In this document: in pieces, positions 7,685 to 15,468 of the stretch
Position numbering within the stretch: the stretch's first letter is position 1
How the letters are laid out: each line of letters begins with the position of its first letter
Assembly (NCBI GenBank): GCA_001512965.1
Contig: LFRW01000035.1
Coordinates: 136,303 to 178,013, forward strand
Length of the DNA: 41,711 bases
From: Methanomicrobia archaeon DTU008
GTDB taxonomy: Archaea; Thermoplasmatota; Thermoplasmata; Methanomassiliicoccales; Methanomassiliicoccaceae
Direction of reading: 5' to 3'
The notes under the pieces: model-generated
Database searches by the model: none
What the model saw: only the letters and a program-made list of their open reading frames with translations
Told to the model about the DNA's origin: nothing
Program-made: the position numbers and the translations under genes

Positions 7685-8878
7685 GTGAAAGCAGTCATTT
7701 TGGCAGCAGGGGAAGGGACCAGGTTGCGGCCTTTTACAATGTCCCGTCCCAAGAGCATGATACCGGTGGGGAACCGTCCTATTCTTGAATACATCGTCGA
7801 AGCCCTGGTCAGCAACGGCGTGAAGGACATCATCATGGTGGTCGGTTATCGAAAGGACACGATAATGTTGCACTTCCAGGATGGGAAGAGATTCGGCGCG
7901 TCCATAGAATATGTGGTTCAGGACAAGCCGCTGGGAACGGCGCACGCGCTCGCACTCGCAGGGCCGTTGCTCGATGGAAAGCCGTTCATCACCGTGGCCG
8001 GGGACAACATGATCGATTCCAGATTGATCGCCGATCTCTTGGAGAAAAGGAACGGCCTCACCATGGTGGTGGCGGAATCCGACAATCCCTCCAAGTACGG
8101 TGTGGTCGAGATCGAGGGCGATCGGATCGTAGGCTTGGTGGAGAAGCCTGAATGCATGATAGGCAACATCATCAACACGGGGATCTATCATTTCCCATAT
8201 CAGATGATCGAGATGTTCATGTCACAGACCTTCGGCAAGGAGCTGGGCATCACCCAGCTGCTGTCCAAGGCGATTCCAGAGATGGACATGAGGGTGGTGA
8301 AGTCCAAGGGCCAGTGGAACGATGCCGTATATCCCTGGGACCTGGTGAACGTCAATGCTCAGGCCTTGGACGACATATCGCAGGGGATCATGGGGACGGT
8401 CGAGCCCGGCGTCACCCTCAAGGGGCCCGTGAACGTGGGAGCGGGGACGAGAATACGTTCAGGCTGCTACATAGAAGGCCCGGTGACGATAGGAGAGGGT
8501 TGCGACATCGGCCCGAACGTGGTGATACATCCATCGACATCAATAGGCAATGGCGTGCAGATCGAGCCGTTCAGCTACATCGCCCACTGCCTGATCATGA
8601 GCAACGTCATCATCGGTTCTCACAGTCACATATCTCGATCGGTCATCGGCGATGGGGTCAGATCGAAGGCTGGACTGTTCATACCATCAGACTCCTGCAT
8701 CGTGCGGGCGGATCGCGAGGTGTTCCAGCTCTTCGACGTCGGCGCCCATGTAGGTCAGGACACCGTGATAGGCTCTCGCGTGGTAATATCGCCCGGGACG
8801 GTCGTAGGGGCAGGATGCCGTATCAATGATGGAGTGCGGGTCTCCGGCAATCTGGAGAACAAGTGTGTTGTGGTCTAG
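7685..8878 (+). CDS. glmU: Bifunctional sugar-1-phosphate nucleotidylyltransferase/acetyltransferase (archaeal GlmU-like)
   Basis: This 397-residue protein probably makes UDP-GlcNAc from glucosamine-1-phosphate by acetyl and uridylyl transfer in the cytoplasm. The N-terminal nucleotidyltransferase domain has LAAGEGTRLRPFT (about 6-18) and PKSMIPV. From about residue 235 there are hexapeptide repeats of a left-handed beta-helix (VNVGAGTRIRSGCYIEGPVTIGEGCDIGPNVVI and onward), the acetyltransferase domain. This is the architecture of archaeal GlmU-like enzymes such as Sulfolobus ST0452; glucose-1-phosphate thymidylyltransferase is an alternative for the N-domain. The start is GTG with GGGAG upstream. 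It ends in TAG, which directly abuts the glmS ATG in the same frame. Confidence 0.88.
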   Translation: MKAVILAAGEGTRLRPFTMSRPKSMIPVGNRPILEYIVEALVSNGVKDIIMVVGYRKDTIMLHFQDGKRFGASIEYVVQDKPLGTAHALALAGPLLDGKPFITVAGDNMIDSRLIADLLEKRNGLTMVVAESDNPSKYGVVEIEGDRIVGLVEKPECMIGNIINTGIYHFPYQMIEMFMSQTFGKELGITQLLSKAIPEMDMRVVKSKGQWNDAVYPWDLVNVNAQALDDISQGIMGTVEPGVTLKGPVNVGAGTRIRSGCYIEGPVTIGEGCDIGPNVVIHPSTSIGNGVQIEPFSYIAHCLIMSNVIIGSHSHISRSVIGDGVRSKAGLFIPSDSCIVRADREVFQLFDVGAHVGQDTVIGSRVVISPGTVVGAGCRINDGVRVSGNLENKCVVV

Positions 8879-10669
8879 ATGTGCGGCATCGTCGGATACG
8901 CCGGTGGGCGGATGGCAGTGGACATCCTGCTCGATGGACTGAAGCGACTTGAATACAGGGGCTACGACTCGGTGGGCGTAGCGATCGCCTCCGAAGGGCT
9001 GAAGGTCTTCAAGGATAAGGGGGAGATGTCCAAGATCGAGCCCCTCATACCTCGTTGGAACGGACAGATGGGTATCGGCCACACCCGCTGGGCGACCTGC
9101 GGCAGGCCATCGAAGGAAAACGCCCATCCGTTCGTGGACTGCACCGGACGCATCGCCCTGGTGCACAATGGCATCATCGAGAACCACCTCGAGCTCAGGA
9201 AGCAGCTGGAGGAAGAAGGGCATACGTTCACATCCGAGACCGACACGGAGGTGCTGGTCCATCTGATGGAACACTACTATGACGGAGACGCCCATGCCAC
9301 CCTGCGCGCCGCACTGTCCAGGGTGAAAGGCAGCTATGCCGTCGCCGCCATGGTCGAAGGGGATGGCCACATAGTGGTCGCCAGGAAGGAGAATCCCCTG
9401 GTGATCGGCGTCGGCGTCGGGGAGAACATGGTGGCGTCGGACGTGACGGCAGTCCTTGGCCTGACTAACAAGGTAGTGTACATCCAGGAGGGGGAAAGCG
9501 CCATAGTCTCCGCCGACGGGATATCGATCTTCGATGCCCAGGGCAGCACGGTAGACAGGCAGCCAACCCCCATCACATGGACGGTGGAGGACGCCGAGAA
9601 GGGCGGTTTTGAACATTTCATGCTCAAGGAGATATACGAGCAGCCCGCCGCCATCCACAACTCCCTGCTAGGCAGTCTGGACGAGATCTATGCCGGCGCG
9701 GTCATACCCGACATCGATGTCAGCTCGGTGAAGCTGGTGGCATGCGGGACATCCTATCATGCCGCCATGGTGGGCAAGTACGTGATCGAGGATCTTGCCC
9801 GCTTGCCTACCACGGTGGAACTGGCATCGGAGTACCGCTATTCCCCCGGAACAGGGGAATGCCCTTTCACCGTCCTGCTGACGCAATCGGGGGAGACGGC
9901 CGACACTCTGGCAGCTGCGAGGGAGGCCCGCCGGAGAGGGTGCCGGACATTGGCCGTGACGAATGTGGTGGGAAGCACCATATCGCGAGAGGTCGACCAT
10001 GTGTTCTATACCAATGCAGGCCCCGAGATCGGCGTGGCGGCCACCAAGACCTTCACCACGCAGCTCATCGCCATGTACCTGCTCGGCCTGCGGTTGGGAG
10101 CCATGAGGCAGACCATAGACAGGACGAAGGTGAGGCACCTGTCCACCGAGCTGCGCTCCATGCCCCGTTATGTCAGCGGTGTGCTGGACCGGGCTTCACA
10201 GATCGAGGAAGTGGTGGAGATGCTGGTGGACGCCAGAGACATCTTCTACCTGGGCCGCAACATCAATTACCCCACCATGCTGGAGGGTGCGCTCAAATTG
10301 AAGGAGATCTCATACATCCACGCAGAAGGCTATGCGGCGGGTGAGCTCAAGCATGGTCCCCTTGCCTTGTTGGACGCCTCCACTCCGGTGGTCGCCGCCT
10401 GCGTGAACGATCACACTCGCGAGAAGATGCTGGGCAACATCTCGGAAGTGGCGGCGAGGGACTCGCCAGTCCTGGGCATAGGTGTGGAAGGGGATCGTGA
10501 GCTGGCTGCCATCACCGACGCCATGATCGGCGTCCCACGTGTTCCGCCAATCCTAAGTCCGGTCCCGCTGACGGTGGTGCTGCAGCTCATCGCCTATTAC
10601 GTGGCGAAGAAGAAGGGGTGTTCCATCGACAAGCCGCGAAATCTGGCCAAGAGCGTCACCGTGGAGTGA
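8879..10669 (+). CDS. glmS: Glutamine--fructose-6-phosphate aminotransferase (isomerizing)
   Basis: This 596-residue enzyme forms glucosamine-6-phosphate from fructose-6-phosphate and glutamine. The N-terminal class II amidotransferase domain begins MCGIVGY with the nucleophile Cys2. The sugar-isomerising half contains two SIS domains, with signatures such as VACGTSYHAA and LLTQSGETADTL, and the C-terminus ends KPRNLAKSVTVE as in the family. The length is typical. The ATG follows the glmU-like TAG without a gap, so the two form an operon. Glucosamine mutase (GlmM), which would connect them, is not in the window. Confidence 0.96.
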   Translation: MCGIVGYAGGRMAVDILLDGLKRLEYRGYDSVGVAIASEGLKVFKDKGEMSKIEPLIPRWNGQMGIGHTRWATCGRPSKENAHPFVDCTGRIALVHNGIIENHLELRKQLEEEGHTFTSETDTEVLVHLMEHYYDGDAHATLRAALSRVKGSYAVAAMVEGDGHIVVARKENPLVIGVGVGENMVASDVTAVLGLTNKVVYIQEGESAIVSADGISIFDAQGSTVDRQPTPITWTVEDAEKGGFEHFMLKEIYEQPAAIHNSLLGSLDEIYAGAVIPDIDVSSVKLVACGTSYHAAMVGKYVIEDLARLPTTVELASEYRYSPGTGECPFTVLLTQSGETADTLAAAREARRRGCRTLAVTNVVGSTISREVDHVFYTNAGPEIGVAATKTFTTQLIAMYLLGLRLGAMRQTIDRTKVRHLSTELRSMPRYVSGVLDRASQIEEVVEMLVDARDIFYLGRNINYPTMLEGALKLKEISYIHAEGYAAGELKHGPLALLDASTPVVAACVNDHTREKMLGNISEVAARDSPVLGIGVEGDRELAAITDAMIGVPRVPPILSPVPLTVVLQLIAYYVAKKKGCSIDKPRNLAKSVTVE

Positions 10670-11036
10670 CCTTTCGAAGTCCCGGATGCGTCTGGACGGG
10701 GCGGCGCTTCCAGCCCGGGCCCTAGGTAGGCGGATGGCAAGATGGGGCTCACATGCCCCTTCGCTTCGTCCGTGTAGCCTCCATGGGTCATGAGCAGAAT
10801 GGCAGGTGCACCTGACCCGATGATGCTAAGAGGAACGTGGGTCGCTAGGCTACCGGGCCTTCACATGTCATCGACCGATGCCATGTCCCGCTCTCCAGCG
10901 TGGGCGATGGCATCTAGGTCTTCATCCGCTGCACCGAACGGACGGCGGCATGGCGGTCCATGATGAAGGAGCCGTCCGCGGTCGGGGACATGCCCGCGTA
11001 CTTCGTCGCGTCATGTCCTTCTACCGATCGCGATGG
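10670..11036. other. Intergenic stretch without a recognised gene
   Basis: About 370 bp lie between the convergent glmS and CDIN1-like genes. A short hairpin GGGGC-TCACAT-GCCCC lies at about 10744-10759 but lacks a T-run. No ORF looks like a protein, and no conserved SRP RNA, RNase P RNA or tRNA motif was seen. Confidence 0.4.
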
Positions 11037-11840
11037 TCAGGCGTGAGGGCTTTGAGGCAGTTCTTCTGGGCAGAAATCATCCCCTGCTTTCTGACAGTTC
11101 ATGTCGCACAGGGAAGCATCGATTATCTCGATGCCGGGCGGGCAGTCCAGGTTGTCAACGTGCCCGAACCAGTACACCACCACGCCGGGGCCGAACATTT
11201 CAACATACTGGGCAAGCTGGCCGCGTATGTTCTTGTTGAACTCTATCCTGTCTCCGAAGGAGGCTTTGCTCTCGATCCAGTTGATCGTCCATCCGTTGAG
11301 CCTGATGGGTTCGGTAAGGAGGCAGTCAGGCGTCTTGGAGTACTTGCCCCTAAGGTCGTTCTCGGTGTGATAGGTGAGCTCCTGTTCGTCCAGCCACTGC
11401 TGGAGCTTGGCCTCTCCCCACTTGCCTCTCTTGAACTGCACCTCGTTCCCCTCGGGGGAATAGATGGTGTCAGCGGCCGTGATCTCCTCGATCTCCTTCC
11501 TGAGGCGAGGATCGCTTATCTGTTCTGGTTCGCGCACGTACTTCCAAAACTGCTTCTTGGAGAAGCCGTTCTCTTGGAACAGAAGCAGACCTGTGAGGAT
11601 AGGCGGGAACCGCCATCGTTTCGCTATCGACAATAGACTGGAGCCAGCCTTCCATTCCCTGAGCAGTCTGGGAGCATTACGCTTCACCACGTGATAGCGT
11701 TTGGTCGCATCCCTCACCGTCTTCTGGGTGTAGATGACGTTTAATAGCTCTTCATCAAGGCCGGTCTCCTTGGCGAGTCGTTCAACATCGGAGTACTCGT
11801 TCAACTCATCATATATGGCCTTGAACTCTTCGTACTTCAT
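11037..11840 (-). CDS. TPD-motif nuclease-like protein, archaeal homolog of CDIN1/C15orf41
   Basis: This 267-residue protein has an N-terminal helical region (about 1-115) that resembles one or two helix-turn-helix domains. The C-terminal part carries the TPD motif (170-172, in KTPDCLL), W-I-E-S-K at 188-192 and QYVEMFGPGVVVYWFG at 211-226. These are the signature blocks of human C15orf41/CDIN1, and the D ... ExK pattern is that of a PD-(D/E)xK nuclease related to Holliday-junction resolvases. A strong TATA box stands upstream. It is monocistronic and diverges from the zinc-ribbon membrane protein gene. The DNA or RNA substrate is unknown, and the nuclease assignment is inferred from family and motif. 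Confidence 0.85.
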   Translation of the reverse strand: MKYEEFKAIYDELNEYSDVERLAKETGLDEELLNVIYTQKTVRDATKRYHVVKRNAPRLLREWKAGSSLLSIAKRWRFPPILTGLLLFQENGFSKKQFWKYVREPEQISDPRLRKEIEEITAADTIYSPEGNEVQFKRGKWGEAKLQQWLDEQELTYHTENDLRGKYSKTPDCLLTEPIRLNGWTINWIESKASFGDRIEFNKNIRGQLAQYVEMFGPGVVVYWFGHVDNLDCPPGIEIIDASLCDMNCQKAGDDFCPEELPQSPHA

Positions 11841-11883
11841 GACAATCCTACTATAGGTTTTGTATTTCCTAAATGGTCGTCCC

Positions 11884-11892
11884 TTTTATAAC
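11884..11892 (-). promoter_or_regulatory. TATA box of the CDIN1-like gene
   Basis: On the minus strand the sequence reads AGTTATAAAAGGG, one of the best TATA boxes in the window. It lies about 45-50 bp before the ATG at 11840, giving an estimated leader of about 20 nt. Confidence 0.55.
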
Positions 11893-11937
11893 TATTGCCG
11901 GAACGCCCCGTACGACCGGGAGGACCTGAATCCGGAA

Positions 11938-11959
11938 TGACATATGAATAATTATGTCA
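11938..11959. promoter_or_regulatory. Inverted repeat between divergent genes (candidate operator)
   Basis: TGACATA (11938-11944) and TATGTCA (11953-11959) are perfect 7-bp arms with an 8-bp spacer. They lie between the divergently transcribed CDIN1-like gene and the zinc-ribbon membrane protein gene. The symmetry suits a dimeric regulator, which is not identified. Confidence 0.35.
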
Positions 11960-12019
11960 GAAAAACGATAGATTCTTTATCAAAGAGGGTAATCAACCGC
12001 TCAGCATCAATCATCAGCT

Positions 12020-12664
12020 GTGGTGACATTGGTAACTATTCCGTATCTAGCAAAGAACGCCGGGCCGGAGTGGCTGCCCCTGGCGGCAGCGCAGGGAAGG
12101 GAGTCCGCATTCTGGGGGCAGGTGGCCCTGCTGCTCATGGCCGCGGTCCTGCTCATCGCCGGGGTCGCCAGCATGATGGCTGGTGAGTATTCCATAGGAG
12201 TTTACACGATCATCGCATCCGTGGTCAACCTCATACTCTATGCCATGATGCCCAGCACCGTGTTCGCGCCCATGGACCAGGGACGGTTCCGCGAGGCCAG
12301 CGACAGGTTGCTCATATGGGGCGTCCTTGCCCTGCTCTTCGGCATCGTGGGTGGGATCGCGCTCCTGATCGCTTACATCCGGTTGCAGGATGTGTTCCAG
12401 CCCCAGTATCAACAGTATCCTCCTGGGCAGTACTATGAACACCCTCGATATCAGCAACCCCGATATCAACCGGCGCCTCCGCCCTATCAGGCGCCCCCTA
12501 AGGTCGAGGAAGAGATCGTCCCGGCAGAAGTGGAGGAAGCATCGCAACCCGAACCGGAGCCCGAACCTCCCCGCAAGGCGGAGATGACCAGATGCAGGAA
12601 TTGCGGTGCGCAATATCCTTCGTTCATGAGGAACTGCCCCAATTGTGGCGCTCCTCGCAGTTAA
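12020..12664 (+). CDS. Membrane protein with C-terminal zinc ribbon
   Basis: The protein has 214 residues. Three hydrophobic segments lie at about 33-52, 58-77 and 98-119. They are followed by a Pro/Gln/Tyr-rich and then Glu/Pro-rich linker (about 125-185) and a C-terminal zinc ribbon with CRNCG ... CPNCG (Cys192, 195, 206, 209). Such membrane-plus-zinc-ribbon proteins are common in Thermoplasmata, but their role is unknown. It starts at GTG 12020; an immediately following GTG is equally possible. Its TAA overlaps the stop codon of the convergent UPF0248 gene. Confidence 0.75.
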   Translation: MVTLVTIPYLAKNAGPEWLPLAAAQGRESAFWGQVALLLMAAVLLIAGVASMMAGEYSIGVYTIIASVVNLILYAMMPSTVFAPMDQGRFREASDRLLIWGVLALLFGIVGGIALLIAYIRLQDVFQPQYQQYPPGQYYEHPRYQQPRYQPAPPPYQAPPKVEEEIVPAEVEEASQPEPEPEPPRKAEMTRCRNCGAQYPSFMRNCPNCGAPRS

Positions 12665-12918
12665 GGAGTGCCTTCCACGATCACTTCCTCCCTATCCACA
12701 TAGAGGGCCTCGCCGTCCAGTTCTATCAAGCGTATGCGATGGTAGGGGATCCTGCTCTCGGCAGTGGTGAAGAAGGACCTTTCCAGGGCGACTATCTCCG
12801 AACCAGAGATCGTCCTTCTATCCCCCGGAGCTCCCCGGTGCAAGTAAGTTATCCTCGCATCCTCTAGCCTGCCCCTATGCCACTTCAGTTCGTTGAGCAC
12901 TTCGCGAGGGAAGACCAT
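12661..12918 (-). CDS. UPF0248 (DUF504) family protein
   Basis: Starting at ATG 12918, the protein has 85 residues. It carries the family blocks LNELKWHRGRLEDA, YLHRGAPGDRRTISGSEI and RSFFTTAESRIPYHRIRLIE, typical of the short archaeal UPF0248 proteins. I preferred this internal start because family members begin a few residues before LNxLKW. In-frame ATGs at 13029 and 12990 would add up to 37 residues that do not resemble the family. Function is unknown; it has been noted near RNA-related genes in other archaea, but nothing here confirms that. It is divergent from the adenine deaminase-like gene and convergent with the zinc-ribbon gene. Confidence 0.82.
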   Translation of the reverse strand: MVFPREVLNELKWHRGRLEDARITYLHRGAPGDRRTISGSEIVALERSFFTTAESRIPYHRIRLIELDGEALYVDREEVIVEGTP

Positions 12919-13068
12919 GGTCCGTTCACTGTCCGCGAGGCACTTGAAACCTTGCCCTTCCTCATGCGTCGATGCCTCCGACCACCACATCCTCTCAGGC
13001 GCTGGTAGGCATGGCTCGAGCGACATCATCGGAAAGCTTCATCATCGTTCCCCTCTCATAGAATTATC

Positions 13069-14685
13069 ATGCGTTCCGGCATGTACTTCCCGCCCTATGG
13101 CGATGCGATCGGCTCCATCGTCGTAAAGCACGTCACTGGATATTTCGTAGACGTGGTCGGGGGAGCGATATATCCCGCCTGCGTCAATTTTCATGAGAGT
13201 AGGATCATCCGCATAGAGCGAAGGGTGGCCGTACCTGACCAATACATCCTGCCAGGGTTGATCGACTCGCACGTTCATGTGGAATCATCGCATCTGAGCC
13301 CCTACAGGTATGCTGAACAGGCCATCCTGCACGGCACCACGGCCGTCGTGGCCGACCCCTCCCCTGCCTCCGCCACGGCCGGGGCGGCTGGTCTGGACTA
13401 CATGGTGGATGCCGGCCGCGCCACTCCGTTGAAGTTTTATTTCACCGCACCATCCGACATCCCCGGATTGGGGTGGGGGGAAGTGCGTTCATTGCTATCG
13501 AGGGACGACTTCGTCGGCCTTGGCGAGGTAACGGACCACGAGGGCCTGATAGAGGAGCAGCCGAGCATAGCGGGCAAGGTGGAGGTCGCATATCAGACTG
13601 GAAAGCGCATCGACGGGCACGCTCCGGGCCTCAGGGGTTTCCGCCTTGACCGATACATCATGAACGGCGTGACGTCCGATCACGAATCGAAGTCCCCAGA
13701 GGAGGCGGAGGAGAAGTACCGGAAGGGGATGGCCATCGCCCTGAGGGAGAGCAGCATCAGCCGGGACCTGCGGGCGCTAATTCCATTCGCCAAGGAGAAT
13801 CCTCATATGTTCGCGACCGACCACCTGCGAGCCAGGGACCTGGTGGATGGCCATATCGACTCATTGCTACGCATCGCCGTGGAGGAAGGGATCGACCCCG
13901 TTCAGGCGATAAGGGCGGCGACCATATGGCCCGCCCAGCACTATGGCCTGGACACCGGGGCGCTGCATATCGGCGCTCCCGCCGATATAACGGTGGTCAG
14001 CGACCTTCGCTCTTTCAGGGTCCTAGAGACGTGGATCGGCGGGGAACTGGTGGCGAGGAATGGGGAACTTCTGTACCTCGGGAGCCCTCCCATGCCGGTA
14101 GCTCCACTGTTCCCCATGACTCAGCTGAGCGAGATCGACGTCCGGGCGTCCGGACCGTCTGCCAGGGTGAAGGTGATGCAGGTGGACCGCCGCGGAACGG
14201 TCGCATGGGGGCAAGAGGAGCTTCCGGTCGAGGACGGGAGCATCGTCGCCGACCCCATACGCGACGTGCTGTATCTCGTGTGGGCCGACCCGTCGCGAGA
14301 CTGGTCGCTGCGCGTAGGCTTCGTCAAGGGCTTCGAACTGAATGGAGGGGCCATCGCCACCTCGGAGGTGAACAAGTTCGGAGGTATAGTAAGCGTCGCC
14401 ACCACCTTGACCGGGGCGCGGGATGCCATGAACGAGGTGGCCATGGCAGGTGGCGGTTCCGTGGCGATACTGGGGAGCGAACGCTCGGTGTTACGGCTTC
14501 CAGTGGCAGGGTTGATGTCCGACCTGCCCGCCAAGGAAGTGGTCGCCAAGGAGATGGAACTCCTATCCTTCACCCAGGCGATGGGCTGCCCCCTGGAGGA
14601 TCCTTTCCTGACGCTCGCCACCATGGGGCCGTTCCTGCCGGCGGCGTTCCGGGTGGAGCGCAAGGTGCTGTCTGTCGGGACCTAA
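13069..14685 (+). CDS. ade: Adenine deaminase-like amidohydrolase
   Basis: The protein has 538 residues; adenine deaminases have roughly 540-600. It would convert adenine to hypoxanthine and ammonia. Amidohydrolase metal motifs are present: HVH (68-70) in GLIDSHVHVESS, Glu153 in GLGEV, His184 in IDGHAPGLRG, His205 in TSDHE and Asp251. The C-terminal Ade domain is also present (GFVKGFELNGGAIATS, EVAMAGGGSVAILG). Two usually conserved spots differ: the DPHE motif reads DPSP (96-99), and the usual TDD reads TDH (250-252), so activity or substrate may be altered. Two purine phosphoribosyltransferase genes follow, which fits purine salvage. It starts at ATG 13069, close to a divergent promoter region. 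Confidence 0.82.
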   Translation: MRSGMYFPPYGDAIGSIVVKHVTGYFVDVVGGAIYPACVNFHESRIIRIERRVAVPDQYILPGLIDSHVHVESSHLSPYRYAEQAILHGTTAVVADPSPASATAGAAGLDYMVDAGRATPLKFYFTAPSDIPGLGWGEVRSLLSRDDFVGLGEVTDHEGLIEEQPSIAGKVEVAYQTGKRIDGHAPGLRGFRLDRYIMNGVTSDHESKSPEEAEEKYRKGMAIALRESSISRDLRALIPFAKENPHMFATDHLRARDLVDGHIDSLLRIAVEEGIDPVQAIRAATIWPAQHYGLDTGALHIGAPADITVVSDLRSFRVLETWIGGELVARNGELLYLGSPPMPVAPLFPMTQLSEIDVRASGPSARVKVMQVDRRGTVAWGQEELPVEDGSIVADPIRDVLYLVWADPSRDWSLRVGFVKGFELNGGAIATSEVNKFGGIVSVATTLTGARDAMNEVAMAGGGSVAILGSERSVLRLPVAGLMSDLPAKEVVAKEMELLSFTQAMGCPLEDPFLTLATMGPFLPAAFRVERKVLSVGT

Positions 14686-14698
14686 GTTAAAAATATAT
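14685..14698 (+). promoter_or_regulatory. TATA box of the phosphoribosyltransferase gene
   Basis: AAGTTAAAAATATATCC directly after the ade stop contains a strong TATA sequence about 65 bp before the next ATG (14757). That gene therefore probably has its own promoter. Confidence 0.45.
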
Positions 14699-14756
14699 CC
14701 GCCCTGACGCATCATCCAGTCGGCCTGGGCCCGCATGCCTGGCGGACGGTCATGGG

Positions 14757-15416
14757 ATGATACAGAAAGAGAGCTTCCGATGCAAGTTGGTCACTTACGA
14801 TGAGATAGTCAGCTGGACGAGGGACCTTGCGAAGCAGATAAGGGCATGTGACTGCAAACCTACCGTTGTCATCGGTCTGACGCGCGGAGGGTGGGTTCCA
14901 GCCAGGTTGCTTTGCGACCTTCTCGGTGTAAAGAAACTGTACGCCGTTAAAACGGAGCACTGGGGTGTTACGGCCAACCCCGACGGGAAGGCGCTTCTCA
15001 CCCAAGAGCTGAACGTGAGCATCGAGGACGAAGAGGTGCTGGTGGTCGATGACATCACCGATACTGGCGAATCGATGTCCATTGCAGAGGCCCATCTGTG
15101 CGAGATGAGGCCCAGGGTGCTGAGGACCGCCACCTTGCTGCATATAACCCGCTCCCGGTTCAAGCCTGAGTTCTACTCGGTCGAAGTGCCGGAGGACCAG
15201 TGGACCTGGTTCATCTTCCCCTGGAACAGGAACGAGGACCTCAGGACACTTCTTCCCAAGACCCTGTACGAGGAGAAGAGCGAAGCTGACATCCAGAACG
15301 CGTTCAGGGAGCAGTTCCAGATCGACGTCCCGATGGAGGACATCCTCATGACCCTGAAGGACCTCGAGGACGCCGGAGCGGTCGTCCAGAATGGAGGCAG
15401 ATGGACGAGGGCCTGA
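14757..15416 (+). CDS. Purine phosphoribosyltransferase-like protein (Gpt/COG2236 type)
   Basis: This 219-residue protein has a type I phosphoribosyltransferase fold. The PRPP loop is VLVVDDITDTGES (about 94-106), preceded by VVIGLTRGGWVPARLL (about 37-52). About 75 residues follow the core (after WTWFIFPWNRNEDLR). They end in a helical region, QIDVPMEDILMTLKDLEDAG, resembling a small winged-helix or oligomerisation domain. Related archaeal proteins are annotated as hypoxanthine/xanthine-guanine phosphoribosyltransferases. The neighbours ade and hpt support a role in purine salvage, but the base used is not readable from the sequence. Confidence 0.85.
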   Translation: MIQKESFRCKLVTYDEIVSWTRDLAKQIRACDCKPTVVIGLTRGGWVPARLLCDLLGVKKLYAVKTEHWGVTANPDGKALLTQELNVSIEDEEVLVVDDITDTGESMSIAEAHLCEMRPRVLRTATLLHITRSRFKPEFYSVEVPEDQWTWFIFPWNRNEDLRTLLPKTLYEEKSEADIQNAFREQFQIDVPMEDILMTLKDLEDAGAVVQNGGRWTRA

Positions 15417-15431
15417 TGCAGGCTTCTTGAG

Positions 15432-15446
15432 ATATAGTGTTAAAAA
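15432..15446 (+). promoter_or_regulatory. TATA region of the hpt gene
   Basis: ATATAGTGTTAAAAAC, with TTAAAAA centred at 15443, lies 26 bp before the GTG at 15469. This is the spacing expected if transcription begins at the start codon. Confidence 0.45.
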
Positions 15447-15468
15447 CCGCGTACTTAATGCCTCTGGC

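Noticed and set aside
10670-11036. Possible SRP RNA, RNase P RNA or box C/D RNA in the glmS/CDIN1 gap
   Set aside because: GATGATG near 10823 resembles a C box, but no matching D box (CTGA) lies at the right distance. The conserved SRP and RNase P motifs are absent.
12918-13029. Longer N-terminus for the UPF0248 protein
   Set aside because: The 37 extra residues do not resemble the family, which starts just before LNxLKW. The longer start remains possible because GAGAGGGGAACG lies upstream of it.
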